Part shown: in pieces, positions 32,670 through 41,483 of the stretch
Numbering within the stretch: the stretch's first letter is position 1
Layout of the letters: each line of letters starts with the position of its first letter
Translations under genes and position numbers: made by a program
DNA from: JBDKFK01 sp039798745
GTDB lineage: Bacteria > Patescibacteriota > Microgenomatia > UBA1406 > GWC2-37-13
DNA: 44,510 nt
Direction of reading: 5' to 3'
Assembly (NCBI GenBank): GCA_039798745.1
Contig: JBDKFK010000012.1
Location: 1-44,510 of the forward strand
The notes under the pieces: model-generated
The model's database searches: none
Seen by the model: only the letters and a program-made list of their open reading frames with translations
Told to the model about the DNA's origin: nothing

Positions 32670-34649
32670 ATGAAAGTAGCATTCGTATTCGTCTTATATC
32701 AAACTCCCGAAGAGGAAGTCCTCCGTATTAAAAAAGAGCTTCGCGCAATGGGTGTAAATGACGCAGATATTTATTTCACTGACAACACTGCGGATAACAA
32801 AGGTTACGCGTATGGCGTAAACCAGGGAATTACTCGAGCTTTGTCAGATAAGGCCGAAGTTGTAGTAGTTGCCAATACAGATATTTCATTTCAGAAACTG
32901 AGCTTAGCAGATATCACAAACGGCGTGAAGCATTTTGACGTATGTGGTTTTCGTTGTGAGCAAAACGGAGAAACGTTTTATGGCGGCAGACTTGATTCAT
33001 GGAGGATGAGCGGTGGACTTATATATGATAAGCCCTCAACACGATATACCGCCTGTGACTTTGTCTCCGGATCTTTTATGATCCTTACGCGGAACGTTAT
33101 TGATGAGGTTGGTCTTTTTGATGAGAGTTATTTTATGTATTACGAGGATGTAGATTACTGTATCAGAGCGACAAAGACAGGTTTCACTGTCGGCGTAGAT
33201 AGTGAACGTGCTTATGAACATTTTGAAACATCGTCTGAAAACCCGGATAAAGCATATTTTCTTGCAAAAAACAGGTTTAAAATTCTCTTAGCTCATGGAT
33301 CCTTCATGCAGAAGATGTATGAAGTGGTGAGATTCCCTAAGACGTGTTTCCAGGAATCAAATCTTATACGACGTCTGATAAAAAAAGATCCTTTCTTTGT
33401 TAATTATTTTAGTCTTAATATATCGTCTGTTGCCAATAAAGTACTTAATTTCCTGTTGTTTATTGTGCTCGTAAACAACCTGAGTCTGCATGAATATGGC
33501 ATATATACTCTCGTATGGGCGCATGTAACACTGCTGAATCCTCTTACTGATCTTGGTACAACTTCGTATGGCCTTATTTACGGTAATAAATCTACACGTC
33601 ATATATTCAAACTATTTTCTCTGCGGTTTTATGTTTCGCTTCTGGTATTTATTCTCACCGTTCTTCTCGCCTTTCTTTTTCACTATAACCTAAACGTGCT
33701 GGGCTACATAATTCTTCTGTCATTTGTTATTTTTTCTAACGCCCTGTCCGGCAGTTTTCTTATTCTTACCTCTGTAATTGAACGTGTGTATCTGTCTTCT
33801 GTTTTTTCGTTCATATTTAATCTCATCATGATCTCCTTTCTTATTGCGATAACCTATCTGTACCGTGATATCAGCTATGTGTTTCTGACGGTGTTTATTT
33901 TTTATAATATCTATTCGGTTTCAAACATAATGGGAATACAAAGAGTTCTCAGTACTCAGCTCAATCCTCAGGCCGAAGAAAGAAAGATAGGAGCGTTCAT
34001 AAGGGAGAATCTTAGAATCAGACCGGCGGCCTGGTGGGCTATATTTCGAAAATCGTATATTTTTGTACTCATAGGACTATTTGCCTCACTGTATTTTAAG
34101 GGTGATATTTTTCTGCTTAATTACTACAAGGGCGAAGAGGCGGTGGGGATATATTCTGCAGGCTATAAATTTTTTGAGGCGCTCATGTTTTTTGCGGCGA
34201 GTTATAACATAACAGCAGCACCCGCATTTGTACGGTTAAAACAGCAAGGTAAAGAGCTCCTTATAAAACGAGTTAAGCGTGATCTCGTCTTTCTATCAGC
34301 CCTTGGTATAGGGGTAAGTGTTTCGGTCTATCTCCTGGCTCCGTACATACTGCCCTTTTTCCTTAAAGGTACCTTTCTCGAAGCTATAGCCGTAACGAGA
34401 ATTGTGATTTTCGCGTTACCGCTGATATTATTGATCTCAGTTTTCCTTAATTTGCTGTATATTTATCAGAAGTCATTTATCGTCGTATACATATTTATGG
34501 CGCAGATGGTGGTTAATATTGGCTTGAATATTATGTTCATTCCGAGATACTCTTTTATAGGCTCATCATATATAACAGTATTCTCGGAATTGATAAACTT
34601 AATTATCTTACTATTTGTTACTATTAAAGTAATAAAAAATTCTCATTAA
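32670..34649 (+). CDS. GT2 glycosyltransferase fused to a Wzx-like flippase
   Basis: 659 aa in one frame. Residues about 1-215 are a rhamnosyltransferase-type GT2: VVVVANTDISF (metal-binding NTD), FVSGSFMILTRNV and the acidic motif FMYYEDVDYCIRATKTG. Residues about 240-659 are a polysaccharide-flippase (MOP/Wzx) membrane domain with roughly 12 TM segments. The domain order is the reverse of the 801-aa fusion at 9296. First gene of the plus-strand glycan operon. TATAAT lies only 8 nt before the ATG, so the mRNA is probably leaderless or very short-led. Domain calls firm; coupling of sugar addition and lipid flipping is inference. Confidence 0.88.
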   Translation: MKVAFVFVLYQTPEEEVLRIKKELRAMGVNDADIYFTDNTADNKGYAYGVNQGITRALSDKAEVVVVANTDISFQKLSLADITNGVKHFDVCGFRCEQNGETFYGGRLDSWRMSGGLIYDKPSTRYTACDFVSGSFMILTRNVIDEVGLFDESYFMYYEDVDYCIRATKTGFTVGVDSERAYEHFETSSENPDKAYFLAKNRFKILLAHGSFMQKMYEVVRFPKTCFQESNLIRRLIKKDPFFVNYFSLNISSVANKVLNFLLFIVLVNNLSLHEYGIYTLVWAHVTLLNPLTDLGTTSYGLIYGNKSTRHIFKLFSLRFYVSLLVFILTVLLAFLFHYNLNVLGYIILLSFVIFSNALSGSFLILTSVIERVYLSSVFSFIFNLIMISFLIAITYLYRDISYVFLTVFIFYNIYSVSNIMGIQRVLSTQLNPQAEERKIGAFIRENLRIRPAAWWAIFRKSYIFVLIGLFASLYFKGDIFLLNYYKGEEAVGIYSAGYKFFEALMFFAASYNITAAPAFVRLKQQGKELLIKRVKRDLVFLSALGIGVSVSVYLLAPYILPFFLKGTFLEAIAVTRIVIFALPLILLISVFLNLLYIYQKSFIVVYIFMAQMVVNIGLNIMFIPRYSFIGSSYITVFSELINLIILLFVTIKVIKNSH

Positions 34650-34653
34650 CTCT

Positions 34654-35673
34654 ATGAAAATAACTATTGATGGCGGTGGCTTATGTGTGCCTACGTATAA
34701 ACGCTATGGCAACTACGTTTTTACGGTAAATCTTACTCAGGCTGTCTCCAAATATGACACAGAAAATTCGTATTATGTGTACTCATTTTGTAACAGGCCT
34801 TCGAGTCTGTATCTTCATAGCAACTCGTTTTACCGCATCCTGACACCTAAATTTTTATGGATGAAACTGAGAGTGAGTGTAGAAGAAAGTATAGTACCTA
34901 AAGATATTTTTCTTGCGCTTAATCAGGCGCTCCCTCTTTTCACGAGGTCACGGATTATGGGATTTTCGCATGGCTTGTCATTTATGTATTATCCCGGATA
35001 CTATAAAGATTCGTATCAGCGTATGCGTAAGCAGGTGGAAAGTCTCGTGAACCGAGCTGAGCACATATTTGTATCGTCACAGCGCGTAAAAGATGAGATG
35101 ACTGAGTTATTTCCTCGTTCGCAGTCAAAGCTTACAGTCGCGCTTTATGGGATGCCATTTGACATGATGGAGCACAAAGAACGTGTAAGACAAAATTATT
35201 TTGTATTTTCTGGAATGAATCATCCTATAAAAAATATTAAATTTTTGGTTGACGCATTTTTAAAGTTCAGCTCAAAAAAAGAATATAAAGGGTACAGACT
35301 TTTTCTTATAGGTACTTTTGCCGGCTATAAAAAACGATCTAAACAGATACAGACATTTGCACAGCTTTCGCGCCCTGAGATACTGGAAATACTGCGCAAA
35401 GCCAGGGGGTATGTGACAACCTCACTTTATGAAAGTTTTAATATTCCGGTACTTGAGGCTCTTAGTCAGGGATGTGAGGTTGTTGGAATGGATACGGCAA
35501 TAATCCCCGAACTTAAGCCATATGTGTTCAATGCCTATAGTGAGGATGAATTTATAGATATGCTTGAACGGGTTGCTTCGGGAGAACGCAAAAAGAAAGT
35601 AAAGCCAGCTTTACAAGATGTGTTCTCATGGAAAGAGTACGTAAGCAAGCTCCAGGCTGTGTATAATAAATAA
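34654..35673 (+). CDS. Glycosyltransferase family 4
   Basis: 339 aa GT-B enzyme. The N-terminal half is somewhat short (MKITIDGGGLCVPTYKRYG start). The donor-binding half has YFVFSGMNHPIKNIKFLVDAF and the E-x7-E motif in LYESFNIPVLEALSQG. Second gene of the operon, 4 bp after the GT2-flippase gene and 1 bp before the next GT4, with no SD. Cytoplasmic transferase adding one sugar to the repeat unit; donor unknown. Confidence 0.87.
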   Translation: MKITIDGGGLCVPTYKRYGNYVFTVNLTQAVSKYDTENSYYVYSFCNRPSSLYLHSNSFYRILTPKFLWMKLRVSVEESIVPKDIFLALNQALPLFTRSRIMGFSHGLSFMYYPGYYKDSYQRMRKQVESLVNRAEHIFVSSQRVKDEMTELFPRSQSKLTVALYGMPFDMMEHKERVRQNYFVFSGMNHPIKNIKFLVDAFLKFSSKKEYKGYRLFLIGTFAGYKKRSKQIQTFAQLSRPEILEILRKARGYVTTSLYESFNIPVLEALSQGCEVVGMDTAIIPELKPYVFNAYSEDEFIDMLERVASGERKKKVKPALQDVFSWKEYVSKLQAVYNK

Positions 35674-35674
35674 C

Positions 35675-36841
35675 ATGATACGTGTAGCATGGGTAAGGGG
35701 AGCGTACCTCAATAATTTTGAGGGTCAGAATTATAATCTTAAAGGGACAGATATTCATATTACCGGTATCTCTTCAAAGTATCCTATTGATTCGGCAATC
35801 CCGTTTCCACTCATACGCCTCAGCTCTCCGGCAGATATTCCATCGATGCCGCTATTACGCTATATCCCACCTGTACGGCTATTTACCAAATATATTTGCA
35901 ACCGTCTGATAGGAGACAGTCAGATGTTGGTTGGCCTTGAAAAGCTTGCCCCTTCATTTGATATTTTTCATACAGCAGATCCTCATTATTATTATAGTTA
36001 TCAGCTTGCACAGCTACGTGCGAAAAATCTTATTAAGCGTCTCATTGTGACTTCATGGGAGACTATACCGTTCAACAATGAATCAGTCCCACATAAAAAA
36101 AAGCTGAAACAGTTTGTACTTGATCATGCAGATCAGTTTGTATGCTATACGCAGAAAGCGGCAGACACACTTAACAAAGAGGGTATTTCTATGAAGAAAA
36201 TAACAGTCATAAAGCTAGGTATTGATCAGACGATATTTTTTCCACCCGATAACAGAAGCACAGAGGTAAAAACTATTCTTTTTGTTGGGCGGCTTGTAGA
36301 GGAAAAAGGTATCCTTGATCTCTATGAAGCGTTTGCTGGCATTCGGACGCCGACGGTGAAGTTGCGGATTGTAGGTAACGGACCACTCAAAAAGTCACTA
36401 CTTCGCTGTATCGCGGCAGATGGTCTTGAAAACAGAGTTTCGATAGAACAGCATTCATATAGCGATATGCCTACCGTTTTCAGAGAGGCCGACATGTTTA
36501 TACTTCCCTCACGTACGACTCCCACATGGGAGGAACAGTACGGAATGGTCTTGGCCGAAGCTATGGCTTCGGGACTGCCGGTAATTACCACATCAACCGG
36601 TGCAATACACGAAGTAACAGGTGATGCCGCATTAACTGTTGAAGCAGGAGATACACGGGCAATGGGTAGGGCAATGCGACAGTTAATAACTGACAAAAAG
36701 AAATATACCCAAAAAAGTGAAGCAGCGCTTCATCGGGCTCAGGAATATCTTGATAGTCATAAGACCGCTAAGATTATTGGTACAATATACTCAGAAATCT
36801 ATGAAAAAATCTCCAATCACGGCAGTAATCCTTACTCATAA
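35675..36841 (+). CDS. Glycosyltransferase family 4
   Basis: 388 aa. The N-terminal acceptor domain begins IRVAWVRGAYLNNFEGQNY. The C-terminal domain has TILFVGRLVEEKGILDLYEAF and the donor motif WEEQYGMVLAEAMASG (E-x7-E). 1 bp after the preceding GT4 stop, and its 3' end overlaps the next GT2 gene by 41 bp if that gene starts at 36801. Retaining GT-B transferase for surface-glycan assembly. Family firm; specificity unknown. Confidence 0.88.
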   Translation: MIRVAWVRGAYLNNFEGQNYNLKGTDIHITGISSKYPIDSAIPFPLIRLSSPADIPSMPLLRYIPPVRLFTKYICNRLIGDSQMLVGLEKLAPSFDIFHTADPHYYYSYQLAQLRAKNLIKRLIVTSWETIPFNNESVPHKKKLKQFVLDHADQFVCYTQKAADTLNKEGISMKKITVIKLGIDQTIFFPPDNRSTEVKTILFVGRLVEEKGILDLYEAFAGIRTPTVKLRIVGNGPLKKSLLRCIAADGLENRVSIEQHSYSDMPTVFREADMFILPSRTTPTWEEQYGMVLAEAMASGLPVITTSTGAIHEVTGDAALTVEAGDTRAMGRAMRQLITDKKKYTQKSEAALHRAQEYLDSHKTAKIIGTIYSEIYEKISNHGSNPYS

Positions 36842-37568
36842 TTCTTGCCTTAGTCTGGAACAATGCCTGAGCTCAGTATCCTTCTGCGATGAAATAGTTG
36901 TGGTAGATGATGTTTCGCATGATAAAACTGCTGAGATTGCAAGTAAACATAATGCCAAAGTGTATGTGAGAGCATTGGAGGGAAATTTTGCTGAACAACG
37001 CAATTTTGCGATGAAAAAAGCTAGCAACGAGTGGCTTCTGTATATAGACTCAGATGAGCAAATCGATGAACCACTAAAAGAATCAATAATCGGGGCAGTA
37101 GAACAAGGCAATCATGACGCTTATTATCTAAAACGCAGAGATTACTGGTGGGGAAAGGAATTGAAATACGGTGAGGTTATGAAGGTACGTTCACAAGGGT
37201 TGATTCGTCTTATGAAAAAGAATAGTGGAACGTGGACCGGTAGAGTTCATGAGACATTTGAGGCAACTGGTTCTACAGCACGTCTGGACGGTTATATAAA
37301 TCATTTTCCACATCAATCGCTGCGGGAATTTATTCACGAAATAAACACGTACAGCACGTTGCGGGCTACGGAACTTCAGGACAAACAGGTGAAAGCAAAT
37401 CTATTTCACGTACTAGCATATCCCTTAGGAAAGTTTATAGTTACTTATATTCTTACACTCGGATTTCTTGATGGCGCGCCTGGATTTGCGTACGCGTTTC
37501 TTATGAGTTTCCATTCATATCTGGTGCGAGTAAAATTATATCAGTATAGAACGTTTGGAAAACCATGA
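36801..37568 (+). CDS. Glycosyltransferase family 2 (WaaE/KdtX-like)
   Basis: 255 aa from ATG 36801. The longer frame from 36717 adds 28 residues that simply read through the upstream GT4 gene, whereas MKKSPITAVILTHNS is the normal family start. VVVDDVSHDKTAEIA and YIDSDEQID mark the GT-A donor site; RLMKKNSGTWTGRVHETF is shared with the paralog at 23042. A hydrophobic C-terminal stretch (FIVTYILTLGFLDG) likely contacts the membrane. The 41-bp overlap with the previous gene is long for this window. 4-bp overlap with the polymerase gene downstream. Confidence 0.85.
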   Translation: MKKSPITAVILTHNSCLSLEQCLSSVSFCDEIVVVDDVSHDKTAEIASKHNAKVYVRALEGNFAEQRNFAMKKASNEWLLYIDSDEQIDEPLKESIIGAVEQGNHDAYYLKRRDYWWGKELKYGEVMKVRSQGLIRLMKKNSGTWTGRVHETFEATGSTARLDGYINHFPHQSLREFIHEINTYSTLRATELQDKQVKANLFHVLAYPLGKFIVTYILTLGFLDGAPGFAYAFLMSFHSYLVRVKLYQYRTFGKP

Positions 37569-38761
37569 GTACGACCCTCCTGAACATACTATTTTATATA
37601 ACTTTCTTTGCCTTTTCATTTGGGCAGTTAGGAAGAATATCGTTTCTAAGGCAGGAAATAAATGGTTATTGGTATGAGATTCCTCTGCTTCTGAGTATTA
37701 TATTTCTTATTCTTCAATACGGCCTTGAGCCTATAAAAGAGAGCTTTAAACGATTCGCGATGGTGTACATTTTTGCCATATATCTAACAGCTACTACATT
37801 GTTTTCACTGCCATGGTTTGGCGAAACTGACAACTATGTAGCGCTTTTATATTTGGCAAGAGTTGCTCTTTATTTTATGTATTTTGTCTATGCAGGCTAT
37901 CATCTTCGAGAAGAACCTCCGATAAAAAAACTATTTATCAACGGCTACTGGAACATTCTTATTATCAATATTCTTGCAGGCGTACTGCAGTATTTTGTCT
38001 TTCCCGATCTGAGTAAACTGTATTACGAAGGGTGGGATCCACATCTTTATAGGTTATTCGGTCTTTACTTTGACCCTGTAGTTGCCGGCGCTGCGTATGG
38101 CTTGCTTCTGCTCTTCACACTTCTTAGCTCATATAAGATGAGTAAGCGTCTTATTATCCGGATCGCTGTTATTGCTGTGCTCCTTATATTTATGTTGTTT
38201 ACATTCTCACGCGGCACATATATCGCGATCGTTCTTACGCTTGGCGTACTGGCTCTCCGGAGTAAGGCACTCTATGTACTCATGGGTTTTGCCGCCATTT
38301 TTACGCTTGCTTTATTTCTTCTGCCAAAACCGGTGGGTGAGGGGGTTAATTTGCTCCGGAGTTCAACTATAGACTCACGTATTGTAGACTATCAGGAGGG
38401 GATTTCAATATGGAAGAAGAATCCCATTATAGGTATAGGATATAACCACATACGCGCGGTAAAAAAGAATGCCAAAGATATGAGCCCAACCACGGTAAAT
38501 GTAAGCCATGCAGGTTCGGCATTTCATTCGAGTTTTATTACCATTCTGGTTACGGGCGGGCTTGTGGGATTTGTGCTTTTCGTAATGGCGTTGGTCGAGC
38601 TGGCACAACTGGGGCAGTATAGTTTTTATGTAGTGTTATTTTTAAGCATCATTTCTCTGTTCGACAATATTCTTCTGCATCCTTTTATGTTGTTCCTATT
38701 CTTATCGACCATAACACTTCATATGTTTAATCCTTCTGATATACAACCTTTAGATTTTTAG
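37565..38761 (+). CDS. O-antigen polymerase/ligase-like (Wzy/WaaL) membrane protein
   Basis: 398 aa with about ten TM segments. A large loop after the middle helices contains STIDSRIVDYQEGISIWKKN and PIIGIGYNHIRAV, typical of the Wzy_C/O-antigen ligase family, ending in a conserved His-containing stretch (NVSHAGSAFHSSF). Such proteins polymerise or ligate lipid-linked repeat units outside the membrane. Last gene of the plus-strand operon, 4-bp overlap with the GT2 gene. Its 3' end overlaps the convergent Ig-like gene by 35 bp. Whether it is polymerase or ligase cannot be decided. Confidence 0.82.
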   Translation: MSTTLLNILFYITFFAFSFGQLGRISFLRQEINGYWYEIPLLLSIIFLILQYGLEPIKESFKRFAMVYIFAIYLTATTLFSLPWFGETDNYVALLYLARVALYFMYFVYAGYHLREEPPIKKLFINGYWNILIINILAGVLQYFVFPDLSKLYYEGWDPHLYRLFGLYFDPVVAGAAYGLLLLFTLLSSYKMSKRLIIRIAVIAVLLIFMLFTFSRGTYIAIVLTLGVLALRSKALYVLMGFAAIFTLALFLLPKPVGEGVNLLRSSTIDSRIVDYQEGISIWKKNPIIGIGYNHIRAVKKNAKDMSPTTVNVSHAGSAFHSSFITILVTGGLVGFVLFVMALVELAQLGQYSFYVVLFLSIISLFDNILLHPFMLFLFLSTITLHMFNPSDIQPLDF

Positions 38762-39434
38762 TCTCAGAGTTACCGGCATCATCTATAGCAACTATAGTTA
38801 TAGGATTGTCTCCTTCTTTCAATCTGACAGAGGTCTGAAAATTACCCTGAGCATCTACGACGACCGGGAAATCGTTGACTTTAATGAGAATATCTTTATC
38901 TGTCTGTCCCGCTACTTTCACCTCTGAGTTAGAAACTTTTGTATTGTCCTGCGGCTCTGATATGTCGAGCTTGGGTTTTTCACCCCGGTAGACTACAGTA
39001 TATTCAGGGGACTTTTTTTCTGTTTTGGAGTCATTAGATTTAGCGGATATATATACGGTGTTTGTCCCTTTTTTCAGATCTCCTATTTCCTGTGAGAATT
39101 CTTCGGAGTCTACTTTCTTTTCTTTTACTTTGGAGTCATTTACATAAAAATAGAGGACATCATAATTGGAGACAGTTCCTGAGATTATTATCTGCGCGCT
39201 GTTGGTTGCGCTTGGTATATTGTTGATATCCAGAAGCCCATACTTGGTTTCGGTAGTATCAGTTACCGGTGCGTTCTTTTTGGATGCGGTGAGATTGGTT
39301 ATGAAGAGCGCGGTGTTAATGAGTATCTTAAAGCCAAAGGTAAACAACACGAAAAAGATTGCCACAAGGAGCACCAGGGAAAAAATAAGTTTTTGCCTGA
39401 ATTGTTTTTGTTGGTGTTGTTCAAGTCTTGACAT
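38727..39434 (-). CDS. Membrane-anchored protein with two Ig-like domains
   Basis: 235 aa. The frame is open through the tRNA-Thr upstream, but the real start is ATG 39434, 3 nt after the tRNA's 3' end. A TM segment (about residues 17-43) follows a short basic cytoplasmic tail. Two bacterial Ig-like/glucodextranase-B-like domains follow, at about 65-150 (IIISGTVSNYDVLYFYVND) and 152-235 (VKVAGQTDKDILIKVND), with matching strand order, an internal duplication. No catalytic motif. Probably a surface adhesin or cell-wall-associated protein. 35-bp convergent overlap with the polymerase gene. No room for an SD. Confidence 0.78.
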   Translation of the reverse strand: MSRLEQHQQKQFRQKLIFSLVLLVAIFFVLFTFGFKILINTALFITNLTASKKNAPVTDTTETKYGLLDINNIPSATNSAQIIISGTVSNYDVLYFYVNDSKVKEKKVDSEEFSQEIGDLKKGTNTVYISAKSNDSKTEKKSPEYTVVYRGEKPKLDISEPQDNTKVSNSEVKVAGQTDKDILIKVNDFPVVVDAQGNFQTSVRLKEGDNPITIVAIDDAGNSETKNLKVVYQKD

Positions 39435-39437
39435 ATG

Positions 39438-39508
39438 AGCCACTTGGGAGAATCGAACTCCCATCGTCGGTTTACGATACCGCTGCTCTACCACTGAGCT
39501 AAAGTGGC
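39438..39508 (-). tRNA. tRNA-Thr (CGT anticodon)
   Basis: 71 nt cloverleaf: acceptor GCCACTT/AAGTGGC perfect, D-stem GCTC/GAGC, anticodon loop ATCGTAA (anticodon CGT, reads ACG), T-arm GGGAG-TTCGATT-CTCCC, discriminator T. CCA is not encoded. The top anticodon-stem pair is a G-A mismatch. An extended -10 (TGC-TATAAT) lies 30 nt upstream. It sits directly before the Ig-like gene on the same strand. Confidence 0.92.
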
Positions 39509-39537
39509 TAAAATAGCCTGCGTTTGAGCGCGACATC

Positions 39538-39546
39538 ATTATAGCA
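39538..39546 (-). promoter_or_regulatory. Extended -10 promoter of tRNA-Thr
   Basis: Minus-strand TGC-TATAAT (hexamer 39538-39543), about 30 nt from the tRNA 5' end. The same nine bases occur before tRNA-Gly. No clear -35. Confidence 0.55.
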
Positions 39547-39603
39547 AATAACTACCCGATAAGTACTTACTAATTATAGTACTCAGAAAACAAAATGTTG
39601 CTG

Positions 39604-39612
39604 TGATACAAT
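39604..39612 (+). promoter_or_regulatory. Extended -10 element before the receiver gene
   Basis: TGA-TACAAT (hexamer 39607-39612), with another TATAAT overlapping at 39612-39617, 4-9 nt before the ATG at 39622. The transcript would be nearly leaderless. Confidence 0.45.
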
Positions 39613-39621
39613 ATAATTATC

Positions 39622-39984
39622 ATGAAAAAAGTTCTGTTTGTGGAAGACAATATGCAGCTACAGGAACTCTACAAAGATATCCTTGATAAAGATAACTATC
39701 ATATAACCTTCGCTGAGACCGGAGCTAAAGCTCTTGAAGTAATGCACGCCGAACAGCCTGATCTCGTACTGCTTGATATTATGATACCTGGCGGAATGAA
39801 CGGATTTGATGTCCTCGAAACCATTAAACGCGACGAAAAGCTTAAAAATATTCCCGTTATTGTCTGTACTAATCTTGACACTGAACGTGATACAGCGCTT
39901 TCGATAGGCGCGGTAGACTATATTGTGAAAGTTAATACGAATCCTGAAAAATTGCTGGAAAAAATTAATAAGTATCTTAAATAA
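39622..39984 (+). CDS. Stand-alone response-regulator receiver domain
   Basis: 120 aa, a complete CheY-like domain and nothing else. Acidic pocket E8-D9, phospho-acceptor D52 (LVLLDIMIPGG), switch T83 (IVCTN) and K103 (YIVKVNTNP). No DNA-binding domain and no histidine kinase in the window, so its partner must be elsewhere. 5 bp upstream of an alpha/beta hydrolase gene on the same strand, probably co-transcribed. Role likely protein-protein signalling. Family very firm. Confidence 0.92.
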   Translation: MKKVLFVEDNMQLQELYKDILDKDNYHITFAETGAKALEVMHAEQPDLVLLDIMIPGGMNGFDVLETIKRDEKLKNIPVIVCTNLDTERDTALSIGAVDYIVKVNTNPEKLLEKINKYLK

Positions 39985-39989
39985 TCGTT

Positions 39990-40772
39990 ATGAAGTCTTC
40001 CACATCAGTAAAACTGACCACCTACGACGGATTTGAGTTGGACGCGCGCTATACCCATATTGAAAATGCGCGTAAGGCAGTAATTCTTGCTCATGGTATG
40101 ACGTCAAGCATGGAAAAAGAAGTAATTACAGGCGAAGTTGAAAAGAGACTCAATGAAGCAGGTATAAGTACTCTGAGATTTGATTTTAGAGCCCATGGTA
40201 ATAGTAAAGGCGATTCGGTAAAAGACTTTACTATATCCGGTGAGATGATCGATCTTGAGACTATGGTTGGGTTTATTAAAGAAAAAGACTATACATGGGT
40301 GGGATTGGTAGGCTGCAGCTTTGGCGGCGGCATTGCTTCACTCTATGCAGGTGCCAATGCGGACGTTATCCAGGCCCTTTGTCTGGTGAATCCTGTGCTT
40401 GATTATGCCGAAACGTTTCTCAACCCCACGACCGAATGGACCAAAAAATATATGACAGATGCTGAAAAGAGAATCGCGAAGGATGGATTTATAGAACTCG
40501 GGTCAGCACATTACCGTATCGGACCTGCACTTATAGATGAGATAAAAGAATATAGTCCCTATGAATTGTTGGAAAAATATTACGGCAATCTGCTTATTGT
40601 ACAGGGCGATCAGGATGAGATTCTCAATCATCAGGAACTATACACTCAGTTTATAAACCTGGAGAGTGACACCAAACGCATGGAGATCATCAAAGGTGCG
40701 CGTCACGGATTCCACGAAGCTCCCTACACCCAAGAAGTAGCCGAGATGATAGCAGATTTCTTTGCTTCTTAA
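39990..40772 (+). CDS. Alpha/beta hydrolase
   Basis: 260 aa. AVILAHGMTSSMEKEV (oxyanion loop), FDFRAHGNSKG, nucleophile elbow GCSFGGG with S110, an Asp in VQGDQDEIL and a His in GARHGFHEAP complete the triad. It resembles the intracellular serine aminopeptidase/esterase-type hydrolases (Hydrolase_4-like). No signal peptide. Co-transcribed with the receiver gene upstream. Its stop overlaps the convergent gene at 40769 by 4 bp. Substrate unknown. Confidence 0.85.
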   Translation: MKSSTSVKLTTYDGFELDARYTHIENARKAVILAHGMTSSMEKEVITGEVEKRLNEAGISTLRFDFRAHGNSKGDSVKDFTISGEMIDLETMVGFIKEKDYTWVGLVGCSFGGGIASLYAGANADVIQALCLVNPVLDYAETFLNPTTEWTKKYMTDAEKRIAKDGFIELGSAHYRIGPALIDEIKEYSPYELLEKYYGNLLIVQGDQDEILNHQELYTQFINLESDTKRMEIIKGARHGFHEAPYTQEVAEMIADFFAS

Positions 40773-41443
40773 ACCAACTCTATTTCTGCCAGTGTCTCCG
40801 TTTGTAAAGAAGGATATATCAACTCTTTTTTGATCAATAGTTTATTTACTGTCATTTGTGCAGACTCAGTATTGTTATCAACATACTCCAATATTTTATG
40901 AGGATTATTAAGTCTGTTTTTGTAACGGGCGACTGTAGTGTGAATAATATGATTACGTTTGGTTGTTTCTTTTGGCACGGGTAATACAGCATCAAGAGCT
41001 TCTCTCAGCCTCTCCATTTCATCGTTCTGGTCGTAACCGCAAAGAATTATACCGTTTGCGGTAACAAGCAGTTTGGAGAAATCCAGTTTAAATGAATGAA
41101 ATTTTTTATTTTGCGCACGAAAGGCGATAAGGAATTCATCAGCAATGCGCACCCATGTACTCTCAGGTCCTGATTTGTATGAACCTCCCCAGTATACTAT
41201 TTGATTAAAGCTGATATGCTGAGTTTCACGTGGAGGAAACAGAAGGTTCTTGGGTTCCAACATGTCAAGCTCTCTGTGATATTTGCCGATGATATCTTTT
41301 ATCGCCGATCCCAACTCAACCTGCAATGTTATTCCGTAGATTGATGTACCCCAGGCGGTATCAAGCAATATATCTTCGCGCAGGAATTTTATCTTATTCT
41401 GATCCTCCAGTAATCTGTATTGATTTTGCAGACGAGTGTTCAT
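40769..41443 (-). CDS. 2H phosphoesterase-like protein
   Basis: 224 aa. Two H-x-S/T motifs, H76-I-S78 (TQHISFNQIV) and H168-T-T170 (NHIIHTTVARYK), each preceded by hydrophobic beta strands and about 90 residues apart, are the signature of the 2H phosphoesterase superfamily (LigT/CPDase-like), which acts on 2',3'-cyclic or 2'-5' phosphodiesters. An N-terminal helical extension (residues 1-60) precedes the core. Own promoter (TGA-TATAAT). Neighbours include a P-loop kinase. Family call moderate. Confidence 0.6.
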   Translation of the reverse strand: MNTRLQNQYRLLEDQNKIKFLREDILLDTAWGTSIYGITLQVELGSAIKDIIGKYHRELDMLEPKNLLFPPRETQHISFNQIVYWGGSYKSGPESTWVRIADEFLIAFRAQNKKFHSFKLDFSKLLVTANGIILCGYDQNDEMERLREALDAVLPVPKETTKRNHIIHTTVARYKNRLNNPHKILEYVDNNTESAQMTVNKLLIKKELIYPSLQTETLAEIELV

Positions 41444-41455
41444 AGTATGTTCTCC

Positions 41456-41464
41456 ATTATATCA
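41456..41464 (-). promoter_or_regulatory. Extended -10 promoter of the 2H phosphoesterase-like gene
   Basis: Minus-strand TGA-TATAAT (hexamer 41456-41461), 12 nt before the ATG at 41443, giving an almost leaderless transcript. A GGAG just after it would be too close to the transcript start to be a dependable SD. Confidence 0.55.
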
Positions 41465-41483
41465 TCCACGCACAAGCAATCAT

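Noticed and set aside
39435..39539. N-terminal extension of the Ig-like protein gene upstream of 39434
   Set aside because: The extra residues are a translation of tRNA-Thr and its 5' flank.
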